Assembly (NCBI RefSeq): GCF_009905535.1
Contig: NZ_JAAALA010000015.1
Span: 38,562 to 102,561, forward strand
DNA length: 64,000 nt
From: Caulobacter sp. SLTY
Lineage (GTDB): Bacteria > Pseudomonadota > Alphaproteobacteria > Caulobacterales > Caulobacteraceae
Reading direction: 5' to 3'
The notes below the pieces were generated by a model. It was not told the DNA's origin and searched no databases. It saw nothing but the letters and a program-made list of their open reading frames with translations. Position 1 is the stretch's first letter. Each line of letters starts with the position of its first letter. Both the position numbers and the translations under genes were made by a program. Below, in pieces: positions 35,833-43,232 of this stretch.

Positions 35833-36078
35833 ATGCCCAGCCTGTTCGGCCTTATCCTGCTCAGCTTTGCCTGCGGCGCCCTGGCGGCCCTCGCCACGCG
35901 GCGACGCGGCGCGATGCTGGCGGGAATGGCGGCGGGCCTGGCGGGCGCGCTGGGTGGTCCATGGCTGAGCGGCGCGCTGGGCTGGCCGGTTGCGCCGCTT
36001 TGGGCCTTGCTGGCGGGCGCAGCCATCGCGGCGCTGCTGGCGGCCGGGCTGACGGCCCTCATGCCCCAACGTCATTGA
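35833..36078 (+). CDS. Small hydrophobic membrane protein
   Basis: An 81-residue, Ala/Gly/Leu-rich protein with three likely membrane segments ([54 protein letters not shown]). An earlier in-frame ATG at 35818 would add five residues. No ribosome site is convincing, and such a sequence could arise by chance in high-GC DNA, so it is a tentative gene divergent from ctaA. Confidence 0.45.
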   Translation: MPSLFGLILLSFACGALAALATRRRGAMLAGMAAGLAGALGGPWLSGALGWPVAPLWALLAGAAIAALLAAGLTALMPQRH

Positions 36079-36150
36079 CGCCGACCCCGGACAGGCGGAA
36101 CCTCCCCGTCAATCCGGGGTTACAGCCGGGCACATCATGGAGGGCTGCAA

Positions 36151-36411
36151 ATGGACGGAGTTTTCTGGGGCTGGATCGGCGCCATAATCATCGGGATCCT
36201 CGCCGGCTGGATCGCCGAGAAGATCATGAGGCGGGATCACGGCCTGCTGACCAACCTGATCGTCGGCCTCGTCGGCGCGTTGATCGGCAAGTTCCTCATC
36301 CAGACGGTGGCCGGCGTCGAGTACAGCGGCACCCTGTGGAGCCTGATCGCGGCCGTGGTGGGCGCGGTGCTCCTGCTCTTTGTCATCGGCCTGTTCCGCC
36401 GCCGGGGCTAG
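36151..36411 (+). CDS. GlsB/YeaQ/YmgE-family stress membrane protein
   Basis: An 86-residue three-helix inner-membrane protein of the transglycosylase-associated family: FWGWIGAIIIGILAGWIAEK, LTNLIVGLVGALIGKFLI and LWSLIAAVVGAVLLLFVIGL. The name is historical; the role is a general envelope stress response, not transglycosylation. GGAGGGCTGCAA precedes the ATG. An intrinsic terminator follows 23 bases after its stop. Confidence 0.9.
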   Translation: MDGVFWGWIGAIIIGILAGWIAEKIMRRDHGLLTNLIVGLVGALIGKFLIQTVAGVEYSGTLWSLIAAVVGAVLLLFVIGLFRRRG

Positions 36412-36433
36412 AACCCCCGCGAACTAGCGCATA

Positions 36434-36471
36434 AAGGCTCCCGTCACTGGTGACAGCGGCGGGAGCTTTTT
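36434..36471 (+). terminator. Intrinsic terminator overlapping the next gene's RBS
   Basis: GCTCCCG (36437-36443) and CGGGAGC (36460-36466) form the outer stem, with an inner TCAC/GTGA hairpin, followed by TTTTT. The GGGAG in the 3' arm is also the probable ribosome-binding site of the DUF2842 gene at 36474. Confidence 0.8.
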
Positions 36472-36473
36472 GC

Positions 36474-36686
36474 ATGGGACCGAGGACCAAGAAGGCGATC
36501 GGGATGCTGGCCATCCTGGTATTTCTGACCCTGTATGCCATGGGCGCGGTCAGCCTGCATGCGCTGCTGCCCAAGAACTTCCTCTTGGAACTCGTCTATT
36601 TCGCTGTCGCGGGAACGGCCTGGGGTGTGCCGCTCTTCCCCCTGCTCACCTGGATGAACAAGGAGCCCAAAGGCCCTCGTCCATAG
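36474..36686 (+). CDS. DUF2842 small membrane protein
   Basis: A 70-residue two-helix membrane protein typical of alphaproteobacteria: KKAIGMLAILVFLTLYAMGA, then FLLELVYFAVAGTAWGVPLF and the short PLLTWMNKEP tail. ATG 36474 has GGGAG eight bases upstream within the terminator hairpin; a GTG at 36450 inside the hairpin was rejected. Function unknown. tRNA-Pro lies just downstream on the opposite strand. Confidence 0.8.
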   Translation: MGPRTKKAIGMLAILVFLTLYAMGAVSLHALLPKNFLLELVYFAVAGTAWGVPLFPLLTWMNKEPKGPRP

Positions 36687-36693
36687 AGGAGAA

Positions 36694-36770
<77 letters not shown>

Positions 36771-36838
36771 ACACAGGGGGGAGCGCCCTTATAGGGATGA
36801 GGTCCGGCGGGGGCAACGGGCAATGTTGGCCCATTGCA

Positions 36839-37252
36839 TCAGCGCTTCAAAAGCCCGTCCAGCCGGGCCTTGATGGCCTCCAGATCGCCCAGCGTCTCGG
36901 TCAGTCGGACCCGGGCTTCGTCGGTCAGGTCTCCGCCTGTCGGGTCGAGGTCGCCAGACTCGGTCACGGCCGGCCCCTCCTCGCCCCGCGCCACGGCCAG
37001 CAGGCGTTTAAGGCCCCCGTCCTTGTGGAGCTTCTGGACACCCTTGATGGTGTAGCCCTCGTCGTGCAGCAGGGTGCGGACGGCTCGGAGAATCTCGATG
37101 TCCTGAGGACGATAGAAGCGGCGGCCGCCAGCGCGCTTCATCGGGCTGATGAAGGCGAACTTCGTCTCCCAGAATCGCAGGACGTGCTGCGGCGCGCCGA
37201 GTTCCTCGGCGGCTTCCGAGATGGTGCGGAAGGCGTTGGGGCCCTTCGCCAA
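36839..37252 (-). CDS. MerR-family transcriptional regulator
   Basis: A 137-residue regulator: winged helix FRTISEAAEELGAPQHVLRF, WETKF and GGRRFYRPQDIEILRAVRTL, then GYTIKGVQKLHKDGGLKRLL; the C-terminal ~50 residues end in a helix (VRLTETLGDLEAIKARL) for dimerisation. No effector-domain Cys. It lies nine bases after ihfA, an arrangement conserved in many alphaproteobacteria, but its regulon is uncharacterised. Confidence 0.92.
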   Translation of the reverse strand: MAKGPNAFRTISEAAEELGAPQHVLRFWETKFAFISPMKRAGGRRFYRPQDIEILRAVRTLLHDEGYTIKGVQKLHKDGGLKRLLAVARGEEGPAVTESGDLDPTGGDLTDEARVRLTETLGDLEAIKARLDGLLKR

Positions 37253-37261
37253 GGTCTGTCC

Positions 37262-37564
37262 TTAGCCTTCGAGGGCGCGGTCGATTCGCGCCTTCATCAC
37301 CTGGCTGGCGCGGAAACCGATCACCCGGCGGGGTTCGATCTCGGCCGGCTCGCCGGTCTTGGGGTTACGGCCCATGCGGGCCCGCTTGGCGCGGACCTGG
37401 AACACGCCGAAGCCGGACAGCTTGACCTGTTCGTCTCGCTCCAGCGCCTCGGCCATCAGATCGAGGGTGCGTTCAACCAGCTCGGAACAATCCTGCCGAG
37501 TCAGGCCCACTTCTTCGTGGACCGCCTCGCACAGCTCCGCGCGGGTCAGCGTCGCGCCTTTCAT
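37262..37564 (-). CDS. ihfA: Integration host factor subunit alpha
   Basis: A 100-residue DNA-bending protein that pairs with IhfB; the dimer bends DNA about 160 degrees at promoters and in recombination. Key blocks: LTRAELCEAVHEEVGLTRQD, VKLSGFGVFQVRAKRARMGR, RNPKTGEPAEIEPRRVIGFR with the intercalating Pro. ATG 37564 has GGGAGGGG upstream; the longer frame was rejected. It precedes the MerR gene. Confidence 0.95.
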   Translation of the reverse strand: MKGATLTRAELCEAVHEEVGLTRQDCSELVERTLDLMAEALERDEQVKLSGFGVFQVRAKRARMGRNPKTGEPAEIEPRRVIGFRASQVMKARIDRALEG

Positions 37565-37684
37565 GGGACCCCTCCCAGCCGTTAACAGCCTCATCCATGA
37601 CGCGAATATGCCGCCGCGTCAAAGGGTTCCGCGCGGGATTGGAGGGTGGGGGTTAGTTTGACACGCCAGCTCCTACCCCTAGCA

Positions 37685-37819
37685 CCGTCATCCTAGGCCT
37701 TGTGCCTAGGACCCATCGCACAGCCGCCGCGAACTTCTGCCCTGGGGGCGCGGCGCGCCCTCACCCCGCGGTTCGTGCGGCGGACGAATGGGTCCTAGGC
37801 ACAAGGCCTAGGATGACGG
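37685..37819. repeat. 135-bp palindromic element with perfect 32-bp inverted arms
   Basis: Arms 37685-37716 and 37788-37819 are exact reverse complements (32 of 32). Each arm holds its own hairpin CCTAGGC-CTTGT-GCCTAGG. The middle has a further imperfect inverted repeat (CCGCCGCGAAC / GTTCGTGCGGCGG). It fills the gap between ihfA and fabH, ending 12 bases before the fabH stop. It resembles a BIME/REP pair or a small non-autonomous element. No coding sequence lies inside; the remaining parts of 37565-37830 hold nothing recognisable. Confidence 0.85.
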
Positions 37820-37830
37820 CAGTGGGGTGG

Positions 37831-38811
37831 CTACAGCCGCACCAGGCAGGCGCCCCAGGTGAGGCCGCCGCCCATGGCTTCCATGAGGAGGAGGTCGCCG
37901 GGTTTGATGCGGCCGTCGTCCACGGCGGCGGAGAAGGCCAGCGGGATCGACGCCGCCGAAGTGTTGGCGTGGTCGGCGACGGTCTGGATGACCTTGTTCT
38001 CGTCCAGGCCCAGGCGGTTGGCGACGCCGTGCAGGATGCGCTGGTTGGCTTGATGGGGGATGAACCAGTCAACATCGGCGATGGTCAGGCCGGCCTTTTC
38101 CAAGGCCGCCTCGATCGACTCGGAAATGTTGATCACCGCGTGCTTGAACACCTGGTTGCCGGCCATGCGCAGCTTGCCAACCGTGCCGGTGGTCGAAGGG
38201 CCGCCGTCGACATAGAGCAGGTCCTGCTTGGTCCCGTCGCAGCGAAGGGCGAAGCTGATCAGGCCCTTGTCGGTGTTAGCCCCCTGCCCCGCCACCGGTT
38301 CCAGCACCACGGCGCCGGCGCCATCGCCGAACAGCACGCAGGTGCCGCGGTCGGTCCAGTCCATCAGGCGGGTCATGGTCTCGGCGCCGATGACCAGGCA
38401 GCACTGGGAATTGCCCCGCGCCACGAAACCGTCCGCGACCGTCAGGGCGTAGACGAAGCCCGAGCAGACCGCCTGGACGTCGAAGGCGATGCCGACCGGG
38501 CAACCCAGCTTCCGCTGGACGATGGCGGCCGTGGCCGGAAAGGTCAGGTCGGCGGTCGTGGTCGCCACCACGATCAGGTCAACGTCTGCGGGCGTCTTGC
38601 CGGCGGCCTCCAGCGCCTTGCGGGCGGCCTCGACGGCGAGGTCGGAGACGGCCTGGTCGTCGGCGGCGCGGTGGCGGCGGCGGATGCCGGTGCGCTCGGT
38701 GATCCATTCGTCCGTTGTGTCGACGATCTTCGACAGGGCCTCGTTGGTGACCACATCCGGCGGCAGGTAGGCGCCGACGCCGGTAATCGCGCTACGCAGG
38801 ACTTCGGTCAC
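37831..38811 (-). CDS. fabH: 3-oxoacyl-ACP synthase III
   Basis: A 326-residue enzyme condensing acetyl-CoA with malonyl-ACP to start fatty-acid synthesis. The triad is complete: C116 (DVQAVCSGFVYAL), His in WFIPHQANQRIL, and Asn in HANTSAASIPLAF. TGIRRRHRAADDQAVSDLAV is also typical. The GTG start overlaps the plsX TAG by one base, the standard plsX-fabH pair. The palindromic element lies immediately downstream. Confidence 0.96.
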   Translation of the reverse strand: MTEVLRSAITGVGAYLPPDVVTNEALSKIVDTTDEWITERTGIRRRHRAADDQAVSDLAVEAARKALEAAGKTPADVDLIVVATTTADLTFPATAAIVQRKLGCPVGIAFDVQAVCSGFVYALTVADGFVARGNSQCCLVIGAETMTRLMDWTDRGTCVLFGDGAGAVVLEPVAGQGANTDKGLISFALRCDGTKQDLLYVDGGPSTTGTVGKLRMAGNQVFKHAVINISESIEAALEKAGLTIADVDWFIPHQANQRILHGVANRLGLDENKVIQTVADHANTSAASIPLAFSAAVDDGRIKPGDLLLMEAMGGGLTWGACLVRL

Positions 38812-39869
38812 TAAACGGACTCCGCTTGGGCGGGGGTGGGCTGGGCCAGGACGGCCGTCAGCCGCTTCACACTACGGTCGATCTGCGCCAGGAAGTCGCT
38901 GCGCGCCAGATCGGCGGCGACCACCACGGCGGCGGCATAGGACTTGGCGTCGGCCGAGCCGTGGCTCTTGATGACAATGCCGTTCAAACCAAGCAGCGGG
39001 GCGCCGTTGACAGCGCCGGGGTCGAGCTTGGTCCGCAGGCTTTTGAGTCCGCTCGTGGCCAGCAGGGCGCCCATCATGTTCAGCGGACTGGATTTCAAGG
39101 CCCCGCGCAACTCATTGGCGATGAAGCGGACAACCCCCTCGGCGGTCTTCAGCAGGATGTTGCCGGTGAATCCGTCGGTGACCACCACATTGACCGTGCC
39201 CTTGGCGATATCGTCGCCCTCGACAAAGCCGTGGTAGTCGAACTCGAAGTCGGTGGCGCGCAGCAGGGCGTGGGCTTCGCGGACCTCCTCATGGCCCTTC
39301 TGCTCCTCGGAGCCGACGTTGAGCAGGCCGACGGTCGGCCGGCCGCCACCGTGCAGGGCATGGTGGAAGGCCGCGCCCATGATGGCGAATTCGACCAGCT
39401 GCTCGGCGTCGCTCTCGACGTTGGCGCCCACGTCCAGCACCGTGGTGATGCCGCCGGCGGTCGGCCAGCTGGCGGTCAGGGCCGGGCGGTTGATGTCGGC
39501 CGCCAGCCGCAGGATGAGCATGGAGATGGCCATCAGGGCGCCGGTGTTGCCGGCGCTGACGGCGGCCACGGCCTCGCCCGTCTTCACGGCCTCGACGGCA
39601 TTCCAGACGCTGCTGCCCTTGCCTCGGCGCATGGCCTGGGCCGGCTTTTCGTCCATGGCCACGAACTTTTCGGTGTGGCGGATCTCGACCAAGGCCTTGA
39701 GAGCCGTGTGACGGGCAAGTTCGGGGGCGATCTTCGCCTCGTCGCCGTGCACGAGGAAGCGCACGCCGGGCCCCATTTCGGCCGCGGCCAGCGCCAGACC
39801 GGGGATCACCACGGACGGGCCGTGATCGCCGCCCATGGCGTCGATGGAAAGGGTCAGGGTCGGGGACAA
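38811..39869 (-). CDS. plsX: Phosphate acyltransferase PlsX
   Basis: A 352-residue peripheral membrane enzyme making acyl-phosphate from acyl-ACP for phospholipid synthesis. Signatures: LTLSIDAMGGDHGPSVVIPG at the start, VAAVSAGNTGALMAIS, TVLDVGANVESDAEQLVEFA, NVVVTDGFTGNILLKTAEG, and GVNGIVIKSHG-like GLNGIVIKSHGSADAKSY. It follows yceD by 106 bases with a possible promoter in between, and rpmF, often present at this place, is absent. Confidence 0.96.
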   Translation of the reverse strand: MSPTLTLSIDAMGGDHGPSVVIPGLALAAAEMGPGVRFLVHGDEAKIAPELARHTALKALVEIRHTEKFVAMDEKPAQAMRRGKGSSVWNAVEAVKTGEAVAAVSAGNTGALMAISMLILRLAADINRPALTASWPTAGGITTVLDVGANVESDAEQLVEFAIMGAAFHHALHGGGRPTVGLLNVGSEEQKGHEEVREAHALLRATDFEFDYHGFVEGDDIAKGTVNVVVTDGFTGNILLKTAEGVVRFIANELRGALKSSPLNMMGALLATSGLKSLRTKLDPGAVNGAPLLGLNGIVIKSHGSADAKSYAAAVVVAADLARSDFLAQIDRSVKRLTAVLAQPTPAQAESV

Positions 39870-39941
39870 GACGGGCTGTTAGCTCCCGGAGACGCCGTGA
39901 GGGAACCGACCGAACAGGGCCGGCGGGCGAAGCGGCCGGAC

Positions 39942-39967
39942 GATAGCGCCGGTCCGCGTGGATGCAA
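39942..39967 (-). promoter_or_regulatory. Possible plsX-fabH promoter
   Basis: Minus strand: TTGCAT (39962-39967), 14 bases, GCTATC (39942-39947), a fair match to the Caulobacter housekeeping consensus. The transcript would have a ~65-base leader to plsX. Confidence 0.4.
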
Positions 39968-39975
39968 GGCCCCCG

Positions 39976-40506
39976 TCATGTGGAGGGCGGGTCGCGGCGC
40001 AGCTGGGTCAGAACGGCGAAGGGGGAGCTGGGGCCCTCCTCGGCCGGCGGCTCGAACACCGCGCCCGGCTTGCGGGGGAAGGGATCGACCTCCAAGGCCA
40101 GGTGCTCGACCACATAGGCGGCCAGGTCGATGTGGTCGCCGTCCAGGACGTCGGGGGGGTCGTCGCCTTCCGGATCGATGTCGACCTCAGCCGAATCGTT
40201 GCGCGGTGCGGCATCGCTGCCCTCCGGCACGGCGCGGACGGTGAAGTCGGAGCGCAAAACCGAATCGAACGCCTCGCCGGTGAGGCTGCAGATTTGCGTG
40301 ACCTCGGCCTCGAGGGCGCCGGTGATCTCGGCGCCGTCGAGCCAGGGCCTGGCGCGGACGTTGGCGGACAGGGCGTTGAGGCGCTCCAGGCCCAGTTCGC
40401 GGGCGATCGACACGCGGGTGGCGTTGTCAGCCGACAGGGTCACGGCCTGAGGTGACCGGCCGATGTCGGCCAGGGTGACGGTGTGGGACCAAAGCGGCTT
40501 GTCCAT
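39976..40506 (-). CDS. yceD: YceD/DUF177 family protein
   Basis: A 176-residue protein of the DUF177 family, linked with 23S rRNA/ribosome biogenesis in bacteria and plants. Recognisable: LNALSANVRARPWLDGAEIT, ALEAEVTQICSLTGEAFDSV (one Cys of the usual CxxC-like area), and DHIDLAAYVVEHLALEVDPF, followed by PRKPGAVF. ATG overlaps the upstream chaperone gene stop by one base. In many bacteria rpmF follows this gene; here plsX comes next. Confidence 0.88.
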   Translation of the reverse strand: MDKPLWSHTVTLADIGRSPQAVTLSADNATRVSIARELGLERLNALSANVRARPWLDGAEITGALEAEVTQICSLTGEAFDSVLRSDFTVRAVPEGSDAAPRNDSAEVDIDPEGDDPPDVLDGDHIDLAAYVVEHLALEVDPFPRKPGAVFEPPAEEGPSSPFAVLTQLRRDPPST

Positions 40507-41030
40507 CAGACCTCCCAGACAGCCTCGCCGGCCAGCAGCGTTTCCGTCGGCTGGGCGGCCAGGGATTCGCGCGCCCGGACCACGTAGTCGGTCATGCCGG
40601 CCGCCTTCCCATCATCCCCCTCGTACAGGGTGCGGGCCAACAGGGCCTGCAGGGTCCGTCGGTCCGGAAGGGCGTCGAAGGCCTGGTCGGCCGACCGGGC
40701 GCGTCCGAAGAACGCTTCCGCCAGCTTCTTGATCCGCTTGGGAACCGCCATGTCGCCGACGCCCAGCTCGCGAAACGCGTCATCGAGGCCACGAGTGAAG
40801 CGATCGACCAGGGCCTGGGCCGTCTCCTCGGCCTGGGGGCCCTGACCCTTAAGCCGATCCAGCAGCAGGATGACGTGGAGGCTGTAGAGTTCGAACCGGC
40901 CCTCACGGGTGTCGGGGGCGCCGAGGTCCAGATAGAGGGCGGGGGTGCGCGCCTGTGCCACGGCCCCGGCATAGAGGGCCTCGCCCGCCAATTGGGCCGG
41001 TCTGGGCTTGCGCCAGCGCTTGAAGAACAT
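40506..41030 (-). CDS. Ubiquinol-cytochrome c chaperone-family protein
   Basis: A 174-residue helical protein of the Cbp3/UQCC1-type family, which assists cytochrome bc1 assembly in mitochondria. Recognisable: ALYAGAVAQARTPALYLDLG, REGRFELYSLHVILLLDRLK, LVDRFTRGLDDAFRELGVGD, MAVPKRIKKLAEAFFGRA. ATG 41030 has GAGG seven bases upstream; the longer in-frame version was rejected. It is the first gene of the yceD unit. The role in bacteria is inferred from the family. Confidence 0.9.
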   Translation of the reverse strand: MFFKRWRKPRPAQLAGEALYAGAVAQARTPALYLDLGAPDTREGRFELYSLHVILLLDRLKGQGPQAEETAQALVDRFTRGLDDAFRELGVGDMAVPKRIKKLAEAFFGRARSADQAFDALPDRRTLQALLARTLYEGDDGKAAGMTDYVVRARESLAAQPTETLLAGEAVWEV

Positions 41031-41074
41031 GTCCGCCTCGATTTCGCCCCGGCTTAGCCTATAAGGCGGGCATT

Positions 41075-41103
41075 GAACTAAGCCCACGCGGGCGGTAGGT
41101 CAA
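41075..41103 (-). promoter_or_regulatory. Possible promoter of chaperone-yceD unit
   Basis: Minus strand: TTGACC (41098-41103), 14 bases, GCTTAGTTC (41075-41083), near the Caulobacter consensus with one change. On the plus strand TTGAAC (41073-41078) and GGTAGGTC (41094-41101) could drive bamE, overlapping the same segment. Confidence 0.4.
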
Positions 41104-41128
41104 AGCGACACCGTCGGGAGACGCCAAC

Positions 41129-41671
41129 TTGTTCCGTAAAACCGCCCTCGTGCTTCTGGCCAGCGCCGCTCTCGTGGCGACCGGCGCCTGTACGCCGATG
41201 ACCACCTATTCCGGCTTCCAGGTGGTGGAGGCCAACCCCAAGGACGTGAAGATCGGCGAGGACACCAAGACCACGGTGATCACCAAGCTGGGCTCACCGA
41301 CCGCCACCTCGCTGACCGAGAGCAAGGCGGCCGAGGCCGGCAAGGAGATTCGCGTCGCCACGGTCTATGACAGCAACCTGTGGTTCTACATGAGCCAGGT
41401 GACCGACCGGGTGGCCTTCTACAAGCCACGGGTGGCCAAGCGCGACGTGGTCGCGGTGTCGTTCGACCCGGGAAGCGACGCGGTGCTTTCGGTGAATACC
41501 TACACCCTGGAAGACGGCAAGGTGGTGGCCTTCAACGGCCGCGAGACGCCGACCCGGGGCCGCGAGATCACCATCCTCGAACAGCTGCTGGGCAACGTCG
41601 GACAGGGGGGCATGCTGCCCCGCGACGACAGCGAAGGCCTGCCGGGCAGCCGGCCGGGCGACAACCGCTAA
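41129..41671 (+). CDS. bamE: BamE/SmpA-like outer-membrane lipoprotein
   Basis: A 180-residue lipoprotein, signal MFRKTALVLLASAALVATGA with the lipid-acceptor Cys directly after (ATGAC). The SmpA/OmlA domain is seen in YSGFQVVEANPKDVKIGEDT, KTTVITKLGSPTA and FYMSQVTDRVAFYKPRVAKR. BamE supports the BAM complex that inserts outer-membrane proteins. Start is TTG 41129 with CGGGAGACGCC upstream. The C-terminal glycine-rich tail (GNVGQGGMLPRDDSEG) is longer than in enterobacteria. A terminator follows. Confidence 0.88.
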   Translation: MFRKTALVLLASAALVATGACTPMTTYSGFQVVEANPKDVKIGEDTKTTVITKLGSPTATSLTESKAAEAGKEIRVATVYDSNLWFYMSQVTDRVAFYKPRVAKRDVVAVSFDPGSDAVLSVNTYTLEDGKVVAFNGRETPTRGREITILEQLLGNVGQGGMLPRDDSEGLPGSRPGDNR

Positions 41672-41694
41672 GGTTTCGCCTGTCGCGAAGGATC

Positions 41695-41720
41695 GGGGGC
41701 GCCTTCGGGCGCCCCTTTTC
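41695..41720 (+). terminator. Intrinsic terminator after bamE
   Basis: GGGGCGC and GCGCCCC form a 7-bp stem around CTTCGG, followed by TTTTC. It lies 24 bases after the bamE stop and just before the convergent COQ10-like gene. Confidence 0.85.
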
Positions 41721-41722
41721 GT

Positions 41723-42172
41723 TCAGAGACCCTTCGACAGGGTCGCAGCCCGATCCTCGAAACACTTCATCAGCTTGGCGACGGCGGTGTCGAAATTGGC
41801 CGCCAGCAGTCGGTCGAGCATCGGCACCTTGAACTCGAAGTCGATCTCGAACGTGACTTCGCAGCCGTCCGGGTGGGGGACGAACCGCCACAGGTTCCGC
41901 AGGCGGCGGAACGGGCCGTAGAGCAGGTTCACATCGATCTGTCGGGCATTCGCGTCGCGGCGGACGCGAGTGGCGAACTTCTCGCGCAGGAAAGAGAAAG
42001 TGACCGCCGCCTCGGCGTCCAGCTGGTTGACGCCGGGCTCAACCTCGCGCCGGTTCCAGACCCGCATGCCGGTCACCCAGGGCACGAACTTCGGATACTG
42101 CTCCACGTCGCCGACCAGCTGGAACAGCAGGTCCGGTTCATGAGGCAGGACGCGCGTAACCGTATGCCGCAA
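41723..42172 (-). CDS. COQ10/RatA-like SRPBCC protein
   Basis: A 149-residue START-domain protein: VLPHEPDLLFQLVGDVEQYP, KFVPWVTGMRVWNRREV, FKVPMLDRLLAANFDTAVAK, and CFEDRAATL at the C-terminus. In mitochondria COQ10 binds coenzyme Q for respiration; bacterial RatA is a ribosome-associated relative. The alphaproteobacterial versions next to lipA are usually treated as the COQ10 type. It starts one base after the lipA stop and is probably co-transcribed. Confidence 0.88.
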   Translation of the reverse strand: MRHTVTRVLPHEPDLLFQLVGDVEQYPKFVPWVTGMRVWNRREVEPGVNQLDAEAAVTFSFLREKFATRVRRDANARQIDVNLLYGPFRRLRNLWRFVPHPDGCEVTFEIDFEFKVPMLDRLLAANFDTAVAKLMKCFEDRAATLSKGL

Positions 42173-42173
42173 C

Positions 42174-43130
42174 TTAAGCGGCCGCTTCCTTGGCCAGGCG
42201 GGCGGCCTTGAGCCGTTCGAAGTCTTCGCCGGCGTGATGCGAGGAGCGCGTCAGGGGGCTGGCCGAGACCATCAGGAAGCCCTTGGCGCGGGCGATCTGT
42301 TCGTAGGACGCGAACTCGTCCGGGGTGACGAAGCGGTCGACCGGGGCATGCTTGCGGGTCGGCTGGAGGTACTGGCCGATGGTCAGGAAATCGATGCCGG
42401 CGCTGCGCATGTCGTCCATCACCTGCATGACCTCCTCCTTGGTTTCGCCCAACCCGACCATCAGGCCGGACTTGGTGAAACGGGTGGGGTCGCGTTCCTT
42501 GACCCGCTCCAGCAGGCGAAGGGAATGGTAGTAGCGGGCGCCAGGCCGGATGGTCAGGTACAGCCGCGGCACAGTCTCGAGATTGTGGTTGAAGACGTCC
42601 GGGCCGGCGTCGATGACCACCTTTTCCGCCCCGTCCTTGCGCAGGAAATCGGGGGTGAGGATCTCGATGGTCGTCCCCGGCGCGGCGGCGCGGATGGCCA
42701 GGACCACGTCGGCGAAATGCTGGGCGCCGCCGTCGGAGAGATCGTCGCGGTCCACCGAGGTGATGACCACGTGCTTGAGGCCCATCTTGGCGACCGCTTC
42801 AGCAACGCGGGCCGGCTCGGTGGGGTCCAGAGGGTTAGGCTTGCCTGTGGCGACGTTGCAGAAGGCGCAGGCGCGGGTGCAGACCTCGCCCATGATCATC
42901 ATGGTGGCGTGCTTCTGGGTCCAGCACTCGCCGATGTTGGGACAGGCCGCCTCCTCGCAGACGGTGACCAGCCCATGCTGGCGGACGATGTCGCGGGTGG
43001 CGCTGTAGCCGGCGCTGCCGGGCGCTCGCACGCGCAGCCACTCGGGCTTGCGCAGCACGGGGCTGTCAGGGCGGGCCTGCTTCTCAGGGTGCCTGGGGCG
43101 GACCTTGAGGGTGTCGATCACGGTGACCAT
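42174..43130 (-). CDS. lipA: Lipoyl synthase
   Basis: A 318-residue radical-SAM enzyme inserting two sulfurs into octanoyl groups on lipoyl domains. Both [4Fe-4S] motifs are present: the auxiliary cluster [13 protein letters not shown] and the radical-[16 protein letters not shown]. Other blocks: [33 protein letters not shown] and [19 protein letters not shown]; the conserved C-terminal [11 protein letters not shown]er-rich part is present. ATG 43130 was chosen; the frame is open further upstream without similarity. The COQ10-like gene follows. Confidence 0.97.
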   Translation of the reverse strand: MVTVIDTLKVRPRHPEKQARPDSPVLRKPEWLRVRAPGSAGYSATRDIVRQHGLVTVCEEAACPNIGECWTQKHATMMIMGEVCTRACAFCNVATGKPNPLDPTEPARVAEAVAKMGLKHVVITSVDRDDLSDGGAQHFADVVLAIRAAAPGTTIEILTPDFLRKDGAEKVVIDAGPDVFNHNLETVPRLYLTIRPGARYYHSLRLLERVKERDPTRFTKSGLMVGLGETKEEVMQVMDDMRSAGIDFLTIGQYLQPTRKHAPVDRFVTPDEFASYEQIARAKGFLMVSASPLTRSSHHAGEDFERLKAARLAKEAAA

Positions 43131-43232
43131 GGGCGGTAAATCGGCTTTCTTGGCCCCAGGATCAAGCCATGCTTCCGCCTGTGGCGGGAGAGCACTTGCG
43201 GGCGCCCCGCAAGGCCGCACAAAGTCGGCCCA

